DNA of 64,000 bases. Origin: Oehlia diaphana (taxonomy: Eukaryota > Glomeromycota > Glomeromycetes > Glomerales > Glomeraceae). A program made the translations under genes and the position numbers. The stretch spans positions 1 through 64,000 of the forward strand of contig QZLH01000526.1 in the NCBI GenBank assembly GCA_003833135.1. The letters are read 5' to 3'. Below the pieces are notes generated by a model, which was given only the letters and a program-made list of their open reading frames with translations, was not told where the DNA came from and searched no databases. Positions 19,423 to 31,900 of this stretch are shown here, piece by piece (position 1 is the first letter of the stretch; every line of letters begins with the position of its first letter).

Positions 19423-20394
19423 TGGCGACCCTGTCGTCATGGCGACCTTAATCACGTGACTTTATACTATATTTTGATTGGTCAACTTTTTTTATTTTCG
19501 TTAAAAATTTGCAACATTTTAATTCGCAAAAAGTTTTTGATTTTACGCAATAAAATGATGATATACTATATGGCTAAAAATCGTTTAATTAAAGTTTACT
19601 AATATAGAAACATTGTAATTTATATTATTTTTAACAGAACTAGTAATTTTGATACACAAAAAAAATGACAACAGAGTAAAAACAAAATCAAGATGAAGAA
19701 CAAAACCCACGAAGAAAGTTGAAGAATTAAATGATAATGAAACCAATGAAATCAAAGAACAAAACCTATGGCATAAAATAAAGAAAAATATAGTTAGTAA
19801 AGAATAATGAAAACAAGAACCTAAAGAATAAAAATGAAAAAAAAAGAAATAAAAGATTCAACGCGAAAAAAGCCCATAATAAAGCTAAAGAATGAAACTC
19901 ATAAAGTGAGTTAAAGAACAAAATAAAAACAAAACCTGTAAAGTTAAGGGTAAAACGCGTCACATAATGTTGAAGAGGAAGGAGTTAAAGAACGGCATAG
20001 AGAGTCAGTGAAGAACAAATTAAAAAACAAAAGCAAGAAAAAAAAGGACGTACCTTAATTGTAAAACTGGAAGAACCTAAATATCTAAAAAAAAGAAAAA
20101 ACAAAAAATAGCAAGAAAGAACGAGAAAACATACCAAAAAAAAATGAAAAAGAAGGAAAAAAGGATAAAAATCAAAAAGAGAAAAGGGAATAAAATGAAA
20201 AAAAGTCAAAAATAAAACAAGTAAAGCGAAAATAAAGTGAAAAGGAAATAAAAAAAGGAGGGAAAAGAATAACAAAAAAAGGGGGAAATAATATCGAATA
20301 ACTGAAACTGAAGACTGACGTAATTGTAAATATTAGTTAGCCAATCAAATTTTGATCACATGATTTAGGGTCGCACTTGTGATACGGGTCGCCA
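19423..20394. mobile_element. 972-bp inverted-repeat element with purine-rich core
   Basis: Long imperfect terminal inverted repeats of about 60 bp at 19423-19486 and 20336-20394. Both contain tggcgacc..., gcgacc(c)taaatc, a TCAyrTGA box and ttttgattggyyaac when read inward. The interior, about 19640-20290, is extremely purine-rich on the plus strand, with recurring aaagaacaaaacc/aaagaata words. It could be a decayed coding sequence or simple-sequence expansion. No transposase is visible. Phe/Leu-rich open frames on the minus strand are by-products of the A/G bias and are not called. Confidence 0.65.
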
Positions 20395-20590
20395 ATGACA
20401 TTTTCCCTATTTTTTTTATTATTTTCCATTTTTGTACAAATTATTACTTCACTTTTTTCCATTTCCTTTCTCGTTAATTTGTACTTTCCATCATTGTCTT
20501 CTATGCTCTTCTATGCTGAAAGGTTTATTTTATTACGCAATTATTTCCACTAGTAGATCATATGAAATTACAACTAAATAAGTAAAAACA

Positions 20591-21050
20591 GACTTTTCCG
20601 TAGCACTATGGCAAATTCTTAAGATTCCATGAGAATATCTAGAATTACTTTTCGTATTACCAACAAAAGGATCACGTATATTCGAAATTTCCAAATTCAT
20701 TGTCTTATCGATACTTGTTTATAACATATTTTAAACGGACTTTTCTGTAGTACTATGGTAAATTCTTAAGATTCCATGAGAATATCTAGAAATACTTTTC
20801 GTATTACCAACAAAAGGATCACGTATATTCGAAATTTCCAAATTCATTGTCTTATCGATACTTGTTTATAACATATTTTTAAACGGACTTTTCTGTAGTA
20901 CTATGGTAAATTCTTAAGACTCCATGAGAAAAATCTAGAAATACTTTCCGTATTACCAACAAAAGCTGATAATTCAGATATAAATAAAATACGTATATAC
21001 AAATTTTCCAAATTCATAGTCTTATCGATACTTGGTTTATAACAAATATT
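20591..21050 (+). repeat. Tandem repeat of about 147 bp, three copies, upstream of kinase gene
   Basis: Copies start with gacttttc(c/t)gtagyactatg at 20591, 20738 and 20886 (period 147-148). Copies 1 and 2 are nearly identical and include aggatcacgtatattcgaaa and cttatcgatacttgtttata. Copy 3 is diverged, has lost the gatcacg word and carries an insertion (about 20965-20990). The array ends 16 bp before the kinase ATG, so it constitutes the promoter/5-prime UTR of that gene. Confidence 0.9.
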
Positions 21051-21065
21051 AATTAACTTAATAAA

Positions 21066-23977
21066 ATGGAAATTGTAAATACAAATGATGGAAATTCTTT
21101 TGACCCAACACCAAGATTAAAATCTAGTCCCATACCGATTAAATTTATTTCTTTTAATGTGTATGATGATAATTGTGTTTATTGTGGAGAAGAATATATT
21201 AAGGTGTTTTTTTGTTGTTGGCAAAAATATTGCAAAACATGTTTATCACGTTATATCAATGATATAACTGATAATAATATATACTTGGACGTCTATTACA
21301 CAATGGACTTGGAATGTAGTGAACATGAAATAAGTAGGACAAAAATACCACAGAATATTCAAGAATGCTGTGTAAATTGTGTGAGAATTTTATGTTTTAA
21401 ACAAATAGATGGATCTGTTAGTTATTTTGGCTTTGATAAAAACGATCTCACTCTATACAATAAGGTGATTGAAAGTGAAAAAATTTGTAAATTATGTGGA
21501 AAGTCATTATTTCAAGAAATAAATGAATTGAATATTAAATTATGTTCAGATTGTTATCTAATTTCTTCTGAATTGATAGAATCAACCTTGGTTAAAAAGC
21601 GAATTTCAATTCTTTACTTACCATGGTGGGATAATAAATCTTGGTGTGATATTTGTGGATCAAATGTAAGATTCTCGTCAGACTGTCAAAAGTATTGTGC
21701 AAATTGTTTTATATTTTATGTTGGATGCAGATATTGCTTAACAACAAACATTCTTTTGGGACCTACGGATCAATCTCAATGTAAAAAATGCAAAAGAATA
21801 TCACCCATAAATAGTAGTTTTGATGATTTTCTTTTTAATAATAATCTTATAGCATGCGATAGTTTAGATTATTTGAAGTTAGCTGAAATTGAAAATATTG
21901 TAAAAAACATTGATAAATATTTTAAACAACGGGAAATATTACAGGCTATATTTAAAGAAAAAAAACAAACAAAACAAAATAATAAGTGGATACCATATTC
22001 TCAATTTAAAGATGTAAACGAAATGACAAGGGGGGGATATGGTATTATATATAAAGCAACTTGGTTAAATAAAAATAATAGAGATGAAACTGTCATTTTA
22101 AAAAGATTTGAAAATTCTAAAAATATTGGCAAATATTTCTTAAATGAGGTAAAATATTTTAAATATTTCATATATAATATATTTAAATAAACTAAATGGT
22201 TAATTAATTTATTCTTTAAATTTAAATAGTTAAAATCATATTATCATTGTTTTAAAGACAAAAAGGGTCATATCATTGAAACTTATGGCTTTACAAAGGA
22301 ACCCGAATTAGAGGATTATATATTAGTTATGAAATATGCATCAGGAGGGGATTTACATAAGCATTTGCAGAAGGATTTTACAAGTATTACATGGAATAGA
22401 GAAAAATTACGCATTTTACATCAAATTTCAGTAGGGTATTTATATTTATTATACTTATTAATTTTGTTAAATTTAAGTTATTAATTTTTTTTTATATTTT
22501 TAGACTTGAAACTATTCATAATAAAGATTTTATACATCGAGACTTTCATAGTGGAAACATATTATTTGATCCAAAAGATAAGAGAACGTTAAATGATGAT
22601 TGGAAAATTGGAGATCTAGGATTATCACAAGCTGTAAATAGTAAAACATCAAATAATGAAATATATGGAGTAATACCTTACATTGCACCGGAAATATTTA
22701 GAGGGTCTATATTTTCTAAAGAAGCTGATATTTATAGTTTGGGTATGATTATGTGGGAACTTACAACAGGTTGTAAACCTTTTGATAATATTGAACATGA
22801 TCATCATCTTATTTATAAAATTCTTGATGGAGAACGACCTAAAATTACAGAAGATACACCGGAATGTTATGCTAATTTAATGAAAAGTTGTTGGGATCCT
22901 GATCCTAAAAAAAGACCTTCTATAAAAGACATTCGTTTGACTTTTGGTAGGTGGACATTTAAAAAGGTTAATGATAAAGAATTTAGACAAGGTGAAGCAA
23001 AAAGAGCGAAATTAATAGAATCAAAGAAGATTGGGCCGGAATGTGCTGAAAAACGCCATTTAGGAGCTATTTATACAAGCAGGCCATTAAGTGCTTTAAT
23101 TTCTAAATGTTCATCCATATATTCATTTTCAACAATTTCATTTGGTAAGCGAGGTACAAAAGAAATCAATTGTAATTTAAACTATTATGTAATTTATTAA
23201 GAAATATGTTATTATACACTTTAGATTCCAATTATATCTCAGATCTAGAGAATAATACAGACATTGAAAGGTAAGTATTTAAAATAACAAAAAAAAAAAA
23301 AAAAATATACTTTTTTTTAAATGGTGTAACTAATTATTTATTTGAATTTATTAATTTATTTAGTTTATCGTCACAAAATTTAAATTCTGCAATTCAAAAA
23401 TTTCCTACCGTTTTAGATTCTAGATATATCTCAACAGAATTAGAGCTTGATATTAATATTGAAAGGTATTTAATATAATTATAAAAAATGTTTTTAAATG
23501 ACAGAACTAACTATTTAAATTTATTGATTTTTTAATTAGTTTATTATCTCAAAATTTAAGTTCTACACTTCAAAATTATTCAACCGCTTTAGATTTTAGA
23601 TATATCTCAACAGAATTAGAGTTTGATATAAACACTGAAAGGTAATTAGAATAATGGTAAAAAATAATGTTTTTAAATTACACAACTAGTAATTATTTAA
23701 TTTATCATATAATTTTTTATTTAGTTTCAGATCACAAAATTTAAGTTCTACAATTCAAAAATTTTCAACCTCTTTAAAAAAGAGAAGCAATGAAGAATTA
23801 TTAAATGTTGAAACTCATGATGATAGTGGTAATTATTTATCTGGCTCAATGTTATTTTATTTTATTTTCAATTTAAATCGTTTACATTAATATAAAATTT
23901 TTTTTTTATTTAAATCAAATATAAAAATATTATTTATAGGGAAACGTATTAAAATTACTAGTTTCAATTATTCATAG
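21066..23977 (+). CDS. Cys-rich N-terminal plus TKL-like protein kinase, 8 exons, about 773 aa
   Basis: Exons: 21066-22148, 22230-22435, 22504-23144, 23225-23270, 23364-23465, 23540-23641, 23725-23828 and 23940-23977. All introns are GT-AG and the summed length is divisible by three. Residues 1-300 carry many CxxC pairs (C37/C40, C56/C59, C141/C144, C160/C163, C194/C197, C211/C214, C221/C224, C239/C242), suggesting zinc ribbons. The kinase domain starts at about residue 312: Gly loop MTRGGYGIIYKATW, Lys346 in VILKRF, catalytic loop IHRDFHSGNILF (Asp443), GDLGLS in place of DFG (Asp467 kept), VIPYIAPE, and DIYSLGMIMWELTTGCKPF. All catalytic residues are present, so it is predicted active. The tail (exons 4-7) is built of duplicated 34-residue units. 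The frame is open throughout, in contrast to the kinase relics nearby. Substrate and pathway are unknown; the family is strongly expanded in Glomeromycotina. Confidence 0.88.
23225..23828 (+). repeat. Tandemly duplicated exons encoding a 34-aa repeat
   Basis: Exons 5 and 6 (23364-23465, 23540-23641) are each exactly 102 nt, share the same phase and encode SLSSQNLNSAIQKFPTVLDS.. and SLLSQNLSSTLQNYSTALDF.., both continuing RYISTELE(L/F)DIN. Exon 4 (23225-23270) matches the end of the unit (DSNYISDLENNTDIE) and exon 7 (23725-23828) matches its beginning (SFRSQNLSSTIQKFSTSLKK). The intervening introns are also alike, so exon plus intron were duplicated together. Confidence 0.88.
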
Positions 23978-25849
23978 AACTATAAAAGTAATAATATTTC
24001 GTTATTCTGCAAATGCAGAGTATTTAGAAATATTTAATGATTTTTTTATTAAACTTTCTTATTATTAAAATAAAGAAATTAGAATCCAGATATGATACTT
24101 TATTATGATTTAAATTTATAAATTTTTTTATTCCATAGGAAATTATAATATAATAATTATATACTGAACATTTTAATAAATATATTGTTCATTTTTTTTT
24201 TGTTAATATTTAAAGTAATTGTATAATCAAACGTACAGTATGAACAAATAAATGAGTACTATTTTGGTAGATTTAAATAGGTATGACATTGTTTAGAATA
24301 TGGTTTTTGCAAATAACTACACAAAGAAACAAGTAGAGGTAAAATTATTTTATCATAAAAGGACTATAAAAACTACTAAGTACCAAATAATTCAGTATTG
24401 AGATTACATATTTTTTGTCTATCCTTTTTTTGATTGACAATTTGCGAGAATTTTTTTTTTTTAAATTTATTTTATTTTAGTGTTCAACTTCAGAAACTTC
24501 AGAATAAAAATTCTGAAAGAACAAAAATATATATAAGTTAGATTTCATGCTCAACAAATTACTATTTGTTAATATTCATTGCTTTACATGAAAAAGTAAA
24601 ATTTTGTCATTTTTTTATAATTATAAATAAATAAATGTAAAATTATGACTCCAAGCCATTTAATTTTCACGCCAGAATTTTTTGTAAATTTCAAAATTTT
24701 GTACTTACAATTATATAAAAACATTTAAAGTCATTGCATATAAAGTAGTAGGAAATATGCGAACATTTTTATTTCATGTATTGTGGAAGTAAATATCATC
24801 GAAAATTATCCGAAAGAATCAATCCAATGTATTTTTTTCGATGTATTAGATATCATTTAATGATAAATTTATTGGCATTTTAAAGATTTTTTTAGCTTTT
24901 TATATGTTTCGATAAATAATGTAATAATACATCGCATTATTACCCACGTAAAATTGAGAGTTTAATAATACGTAGGGTGTCGGAGCAAAATTTTTAGCGT
25001 GATCACGTGATTCCTGTAATACTTACGCGCTAAAACTTTTTCCCATTAGATCGGACAAAAAAAGAATACGATCTTATTTTTAATCATGGGAGTAAAATCG
25101 CGTTTTTGATGTTAATATAAAGAAGTATAAGTGTAGATATAAATAACGGTAATATTAATGTGGATAGTGATGAAACCATCTCTAATAGGTTCCACGTGAG
25201 CGATCTCCTTTTCTTAAAATATTTATACAAATTTTATTTGGAATAAATATTTTTCGTTTTTTTATAAATTTTAAAATATGTATTTTATAATACGAAGTAA
25301 AAATTATAGCAAATTGGTGCTTAATAACTTTATTAATATTGTTTAAATATACGTAAATGGATATGTTTTAAAAGAAATTACTGTATTTCATTTTAAAATG
25401 CAATTCTTTGAAGTCATTCAGCAAGTGAAGATATAATTTTTGTTAAGCTAGCTTGAATTCTTTTGGAATAATTAGAATTTTACAATAATAATTTTCTTAG
25501 TTTATTTATCATATTTTATACGTAATTCAAAATGTTTCAAGAGTTTTTTTACTAGTGGAGAATCTCCGCAGCCGAGTTTCCATCAAAAATTCCATTCAGG
25601 ATCGGCAAAATACGCAGCGGGCGTTCCGTTTTACCCTTGACCAAATAGAGTAATTAATTCAGGGGTCGAGAAATGTAATATCACGCACAAAAATTTAGAT
25701 TATCACTTCGGATATAGATATTTTTTTTTTTATAATACTAAAAATTTCCTTGTACAGTACGGTAAGCTAAATAAAAACTTTTGATTTACTCATATACGCG
25801 ATGTTTGCATTATAAATAAGTGTTCAAATTATATTAGTTTAAGTAAGTG
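23978..25849. other. Intergenic region
   Basis: No gene seen. At about 24974-25063 a fold-back-like stretch has ttagcg / cgctaa arms around gatcacgtgat. A slightly GC-richer patch at about 25555-25680 (aatctccgcagccgag...) is unassigned and has no tRNA or rRNA hallmark. Confidence 0.4.
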
Positions 25850-26256
25850 AAATCTCAAATATTAGAAGAGGTAAAAGTGCGATAGCTACATTCGCAATTA
25901 TCACACCAGTTCCAAATACCGTCACTGAGATACGTGCAAAAGTCGCAGTTAAAGTTGTAAAGGAAGGAGTAAAGTCCAAATTCGGAGAGGCAAGAAAGAA
26001 CGTTGTTGCGGAGGTAAGTTTCACGGCATAAAGCTTCTTGATGGAAAACGTGGCCTTGGATAGAGCTACAAAAGAGAATATGACAATATGAGGAGGTTAG
26101 ACCAGCTAAGTGAGCGAAAGGTTACAGTTTATCTACAGGATACGAAGATATGAGTAAATCGTTTAGGTATGGGCATAACCATTCTATTCCATCATAAAGA
26201 CCCTCGGGATAACCCTCACCACTGCCATGACTATTATAAATAGTAACTACTATGGC
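25850..26256 (+). pseudogene. Possible decayed gene of unknown function, left part
   Basis: One plus-strand frame reads RRGKSAIATFAIITPVPNTV then TEIRAKVAVKVVKEGVKSKF and GEARKNVVAEV, followed by a GTAAGT donor at about 26012. Beyond it, fragments such as GYEDMSKSFRYGHNHSIPS and HKDPRDNPHHCHDYYK occur in different frames with stops. Composition is more balanced than the surrounding AT-rich DNA, and it continues on the far side of the MITE (27094-27240, for example SEDYNIYKVHQPYALW). It looks like an old gene or element split by that insertion; it is not recognised. Confidence 0.3.
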
Positions 26257-26265
26257 ACTTCGCAC

Positions 26266-27084
26266 TGGGGTGCGCTGTTAACTATGTAAATCAAAACTAT
26301 ATCAAGTTTTATAATAAAAATTATTAATTAAGGATTTATTATAATAATAACAATGAGTAAAAATTTTAATGAAATAATGATGAATTTATTGATGCAAATA
26401 TATATAAATTAAATTTAATAATGTTAATTTAAATATTAAAATATTTTTAATTTAGCAAAGCATAAGAATTGATGCGATATCAGACCCAAATAGAGGCTGT
26501 ATTTTCTGAAGTGACTCATTTCTTTGTTTCGCACTTCCTTTAACTTGCCAAATTTTCTTTTGAAATTTTATCTGATGACAAACAGAGGTTTGACTATTTC
26601 GTTCCTTTAATTGAAAATGATGTTTATATGATTTGTAAGTACACATTGTATTATATTTCACATTCAATTAGATGTGTGGCTTTAACTATTCTGTACTTTG
26701 AGGAAAAAAGCATATTAAGACTTAGAACATGACTTTATTAGCAAGTTACGAGGCCATTTTGTGTGTTAATAATAAAATACCTAAAAAAAATCAGACCTCA
26801 AAAATGAAAAGCTACTAAAAATTCCAATTGAAAAATAATTTGTCAGTAAATGTAAAAAATAGCTTCGTAATTTTGTAAAGATAATTTGAAGAAGCTAATA
26901 CATGTGAAAATATTTGAAAAAGAAGAAATTGTTCGACCTGTGCATTTAAAAAAAAATGTGCTGTTTTTTATAGTAATTTATTATTAAAATTCGTCTATCA
27001 AATTTTGACTCTAAAATATTAACTATATAAAAATCTTAGGCGACTTGATATAGTTTTGATTTACATAGTTAACAGCACACCCCA
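26266..27084. mobile_element. 819-bp non-autonomous DNA transposon with 42-bp TIRs and 9-bp TSD
   Basis: The TIR starts tggggtgcgctgttaactat at 26266-26307, and its reverse complement is at 27043-27084 with a single mismatch (C/T at position 8). The flanking 9-mers are identical: acttcgcac at 26257-26265 and 27085-27093. A 9-bp target duplication with TIRs of this length is most typical of Mutator-like (MULE) elements, so the assignment is an inference. No transposase is present; a 71-codon minus-strand open frame inside (26452-26667) shows no known motif. Confidence 0.9.
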
Positions 27085-27093
27085 ACTTCGCAC

Positions 27094-28664
27094 GTATACA
27101 ACAACTTGCCCCTGCAAAACAGCTTATCAGCGAAGACTATAACATCTACAAAGTACATCAGCCCTATGCCCTATGGTAGCCACCGAGCGACGATACTCTT
27201 ACTCACCGTATGTAATGGTCAGAACGTACTAAGTTTCGAAGGTCTTTGTGTCTGCAAAAATTTTCGGTTCTTTTAAAGAATTTTTGTTGTGTCGTTTCTT
27301 TGCAATATTTTCGTAAATACGCGAAAGAAAGATTATAAATAATACATAACATGACTAATAATGAATTGGTGACTCTGTGACGTAATTTTGATGATTTGAC
27401 CGCTGTGCGCCTATCGACATTATCAGAGATACTGTAAAAGTCATTATAATTAATATAAGAGCACGCCTAGAATTTTAATATTGAGATTTATTTACAACGA
27501 TTTCATTCGGTTGCACTATAATAGGGGCTTGGATGGGCTGTGAAATATCAGATGATGAGCAAAACATCTGGAGTATTATGGAAAGTTTATTTATAATATC
27601 AAATATATAATAAATATTATTATTATTTTAAGGTAATAATCAACCTTTATAACCAAAGTTATCATATGCAATTTTATCAAAATCCAAAGTCCTTAGAGAA
27701 GCTTAGTATTTTGCTGTTAAATATAAATATAATTGAGGCTAAGAATAATGAGGCTTATACAAGAATGGATTGTTGTGGACCAATAATATTTTTCCATTTT
27801 TTGGTGGCGATGCTAAGGTTGTTTATTATTTACATAAAATAATTTATGTGCAGCAGATTGTATCACCGAACTTTAAAAATTTTTGTTTTAATTTCCTATA
27901 TATTAAGAATAAGAATGGAATATAATAGAATCAGTCTATTTTTCAATTAAATAACCTTACCCGCTTTTATTTTAATATTCAGTTCATCAACAATATTAAA
28001 AACAGTTTAGTATAGTCAAGAACGGTAAAAATAAATTAAACTTCTTGAAAATGGCTATAATAATAAACAATTTATCCGTATTTAGTGATAAATCCATGCT
28101 AATACAAATGGGAATACTTTAACGACTTAAAATAATATAACTTTATTGTTTTGTTTTTGATTATTTTATCTGCCCTATAAGGAAAATATTCGTTGCTCGC
28201 TATTTGTTTAGTTGATTTTATTGAAGTACAATGTGGTTTACACCAGTAATATAATTCGACTCACCACATATATTATTAGAATTATTTTGTATAATTAGTT
28301 AGGAAATTGCTGATATAAACATTTTTTATGAATAAATAATAGTAATAAATCTAATAAATCTGTAATTTATAAAATGTAATCCGTAGTATTTTCATGAATC
28401 AAGAAATATTATTATTGTAACTTTAATGAATATTGTAATTAATTATCAAATATATTGATACAATTAGTTTTCAATTAACTATTTTAATAATTGATGGATA
28501 TTGAATAAATTCCAAATTACTTTTAATTCATTAAAATGTTCTTTTGTTGATGAGAATACAAGTAAGTTAAGTAATATAAGTAATATTTATGATGAAATTA
28601 TGGTAGTTTATTTTATTAAATAAAAGTATATACAGCAACTTAATACATTTTTTCAATTAGCTAT

Positions 28665-28665
<1 letters not shown>
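27094..28665. other. Intergenic, gene-poor
   Basis: The first 150 bp continue the GC-richer sequence interrupted by the MITE; the remainder is AT-rich with no recognised coding, RNA or repeat feature. Confidence 0.35.

Positions 28666-28705
<40 letters not shown>
28666..28705 (+). repeat. Poly(A) tract of 40 A
   Basis: Forty consecutive A. It is followed at 28710 by a 21-codon reading MINVNDFEKYIPLEIISLIL before a stop, which resembles an F-box start; all intact F-box copies here also have an A-run just upstream of the ATG. An F-box relic is possible but weakly supported. Confidence 0.4.
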
Positions 28706-28707
<2 letters not shown>

Positions 28708-28779
28708 GTATGATTAACGTTAATGATTTTGAAAAATATATACCACTAGAAATAATATCATTAATATTGTGAGTTGTGA

Positions 28780-31586
28780 CCAAAAAACTATAGATTTTTA
28801 GATGGAAATAGTCATGTGACCTTATACATGATTTTACTGTGTACTGAAAAACTAATCATCTTCAAATGCAGAATAATATAATGTCTCTGATAAATGAAAG
28901 ATTTTAACTTAAGCTCAGAATGTGATTTGTGGCTATGGATTAGGCTTTGATGTTACTTGTGGCAAAGTTCTGGTATTAAGGCTTTTTTTTTATCACAGCC
29001 CAGATTATTATTTTGGATCTATCTAAACCTGATTTATAAGCTTTTGATCTATTTTATTTATCAAAAAATTTAAATATAAATAGCTTTAAATTTTCTATTC
29101 TAATTATTGATTCCCTTTCCTTTTTTTTTCTTTGTTTCTTTTTTCCTTTTATTTTATATATTGAGATAAATTATTACATAATATTACTTATATGGTTGAT
29201 GTAGTACAATTTATAAAAAGTTATATTGTCAATTATAATAATAATATACAGTTTTAAGAAATTCTTCAATAAGAGAAGTAAAAAAGTCAATACACAGTAA
29301 AACCTTATAACATGTGACTCTAGTCATCAAACTTATTACATCCCATTCATTTACTTATACCTATATACAGTTACCAATGCGACATAGTTTCACATCAGGT
29401 AGCCTTTCTCTTTCCCAAAAGGTGAATCCCTTACATGGGATCATTTACCCAGTGTACCCTTTAGTATAGACAAAGCAAAATTTTATGTTATCACTCCTGC
29501 ATCTAGCACTATTTGTATCTTGGTACTCACTTTTCTTTAATAAAACAATAAAACAATTCATTTATACCTATAATCATTCAAAACTCATTGCAGAGAAATG
29601 GGAGAATCAAATGGGTATTCCAGTTAAATGAACATTTCCCAACTTATCAGCTTATTTATATAATATGATTCAATATCAAGATGAAAGAGTGTATATTGAT
29701 ACGAATCATTGAGTTTCACATAGTAGAAAAGAGAAATCTTTGAGTATTTTTTGGGTGATATTGGGGACATCCACCCATATGATTAACTAGTGTTTCCCTA
29801 TATTTTCACCATCACATACTTTTAAATTTTAAAGTTAAATATTTTTGTAATTAATAAACTCTTTTAATTTTTATTTTTAATGCTTATAAAACTATTTATT
29901 CAAAACAATTTAATGAAATTACATGTTGTTAAGCAGATAGATAATCTATTATTTTATTATTAAATATTTATAATAAAAAATTTATATATAAGTAGTTTAA
30001 TATATATTTTGATAATGCCTGCACAGCTTTCAATTATATTATATGTATCAGACTATAAGGAGAGAACTTCAAGCGATTTTTTGTGGGTATCACTCTTGGG
30101 TACGCATGTCTTGAAGATGAAGGAGAGGCTAGTTTTATCTAAACACCTGGAAATATTTTTCAGGAAAATTTACATACATTCACTAAAAGATTTATTTCTC
30201 TCAAAATGGTTATTTAAAGAATTGAATTCATAAAATTACTATAGATGCTATAAAGAATACAGAAATATTTGCAAAAGACACTGAAATGTTAGAAATGTCA
30301 GCAAAAGACACTGATTCTTTCATATCATGCATTAGACAGTTCAGATAACAAAAGTTTAATGTTTACAGAGAAACATAAGTAATATAATCAACATAGAAAT
30401 AGGATGGAAAAAAATTCTTTAGTTCATTATAATCTTAAATATATACAGCCAAATACATATACAAAAAAAAATTTATGATAACATCAATAAAGATTTTGTT
30501 TATTATGTTAGATAATGCTTGAATCTTTATAAAAAAGTCGAATTACTTTGTGGAATGATCAAAATTTCACTAGGGTATACATTTCTACTGATAAGATCAG
30601 ATTTAACAAGCTAAGAAGGAATACATAAATCATTGATTTTGGCGTAATTATTGCTTGTATTTATATAATAGAATTTTAAAAATGTCTCATGCATATATTC
30701 TAAATTAAATTATTAGAAAGGTTATGGCTTATCTTGAATATTATAATATCTAACTGTTATACTTTGTATTTGCTATTTTAGTAATTGTGTGTGATTTCTA
30801 TACCAAGTAGTATTTTTTGAAACTGTGAATAATTGTTAAAGTTCATTGCAAATAGAAGAAAATTGCAAAAAATTGTTAAAGTCCATTTGCAAAAATGAAA
30901 TCATACTTAATATGAAAACAAAATTTTAAAATTAAATAAACAAGAATATCAATGAGAAAATTTTAACTGGCAACTTGTTAGATAGTTAATTAAGTTCTTA
31001 TGTTTATAGATTGATTTAATGGAATTTAAAATTGAATCAAAACCACTTTATAGACTTATTATACTTATGGATTTGATGGAATTTAAAATTGAACTGTAAG
31101 ATTTTATAGGCTAAAGTTATAATTATAATTAAATATTATAGAGTAAGCAATCTAATTTTTATCAAAGGCAGGGCTTTCAAAATTGAAATTGTAAAATAAT
31201 ATAATAAAATCTTGGCTTTATTATTTATGATCAAAAAAGTCCCTAATTCAGTTTTAATATGCAGAAGTAATGTATATGTTGTACATGGTTTCTGAATACT
31301 GGTGGAAGATCAGATCTTGGCTGGCATTACGTAATTCTAGCTCACCCAGTATTATTCTGGGCAACATCCTGTATCCACATATGTGGATTCAGAATCCATA
31401 TAGATTCTGTTTCCATTCTTACAACATGTACAAAGAATCAAACTAAAGAGAGAACTATCTAACAAAGAAGCAATACAAACCAAAAAGGGATTTATTATAT
31501 GATTAATACTAATTTTGGTTCAAAGAGACCTCCTAATCCATTTTTAAATATGTAGAAAAAATGTGCATTTAGAGTCATAATTTGGT
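28780..31586. other. Repeat graveyard without recognisable genes
   Basis: AT-rich decayed sequence. The 74-codon open frame at 30009-30233 has no recognised motif. The phrase gcaaaagacactga recurs twice near 30270-30315. Words related to the dispersed repeat at 31587 appear at about 31225-31270 and 31515-31560. Confidence 0.35.
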
Positions 31587-31900
31587 TTTATTTATAATTA
31601 AAAAAGCCTCTAAATTTATTTTCTGATATGCAGGCAAAATGTTTATAAAGAAGCAAACTGGAGTGGGTTTTATAGTATATACCTAGCTTTTACCCAAACC
31701 CATCAAAAATGCAATTGATTGGATTAAGGGTCATAAGGGATTCAATGGAATCATCATGTATTGGAGATCTTGTTTCTGAAGGAGACAATTTATGGAAAGA
31801 GTAGTGGTTGCATCAAGATGTTCACAGGTATCGGAAGTGGAGATATATATATATTATTATCTACTAGAATCATTCTGCATCAATTTACAAAGCAATATAC
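31587..31900 (+). repeat. Dispersed repeat B, copy 1
   Basis: Shares ttttatttataattaaaaaa, gcaaaatgtttataaagaa and attctgcatcaatttac with 34632-34790 in the same order and orientation; diverged and without coding capacity. Confidence 0.6.

Noticed and set aside
19766..20275. Minus-strand Phe/Leu-rich open frames resembling membrane proteins
   Set aside because: They are the complement of a purine-rich low-complexity core inside an inverted-repeat element; the hydrophobicity is a composition effect.
20591..21050. Possible CRISPR-like array
   Set aside because: Only three direct copies of a 147-bp unit without unique spacers, in a eukaryotic context; a plain tandem duplication.
25555..25680. 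GC-richer patch considered as tRNA or 5S rRNA
   Set aside because: No acceptor stem, A/B box pair or 5S signature can be fitted.
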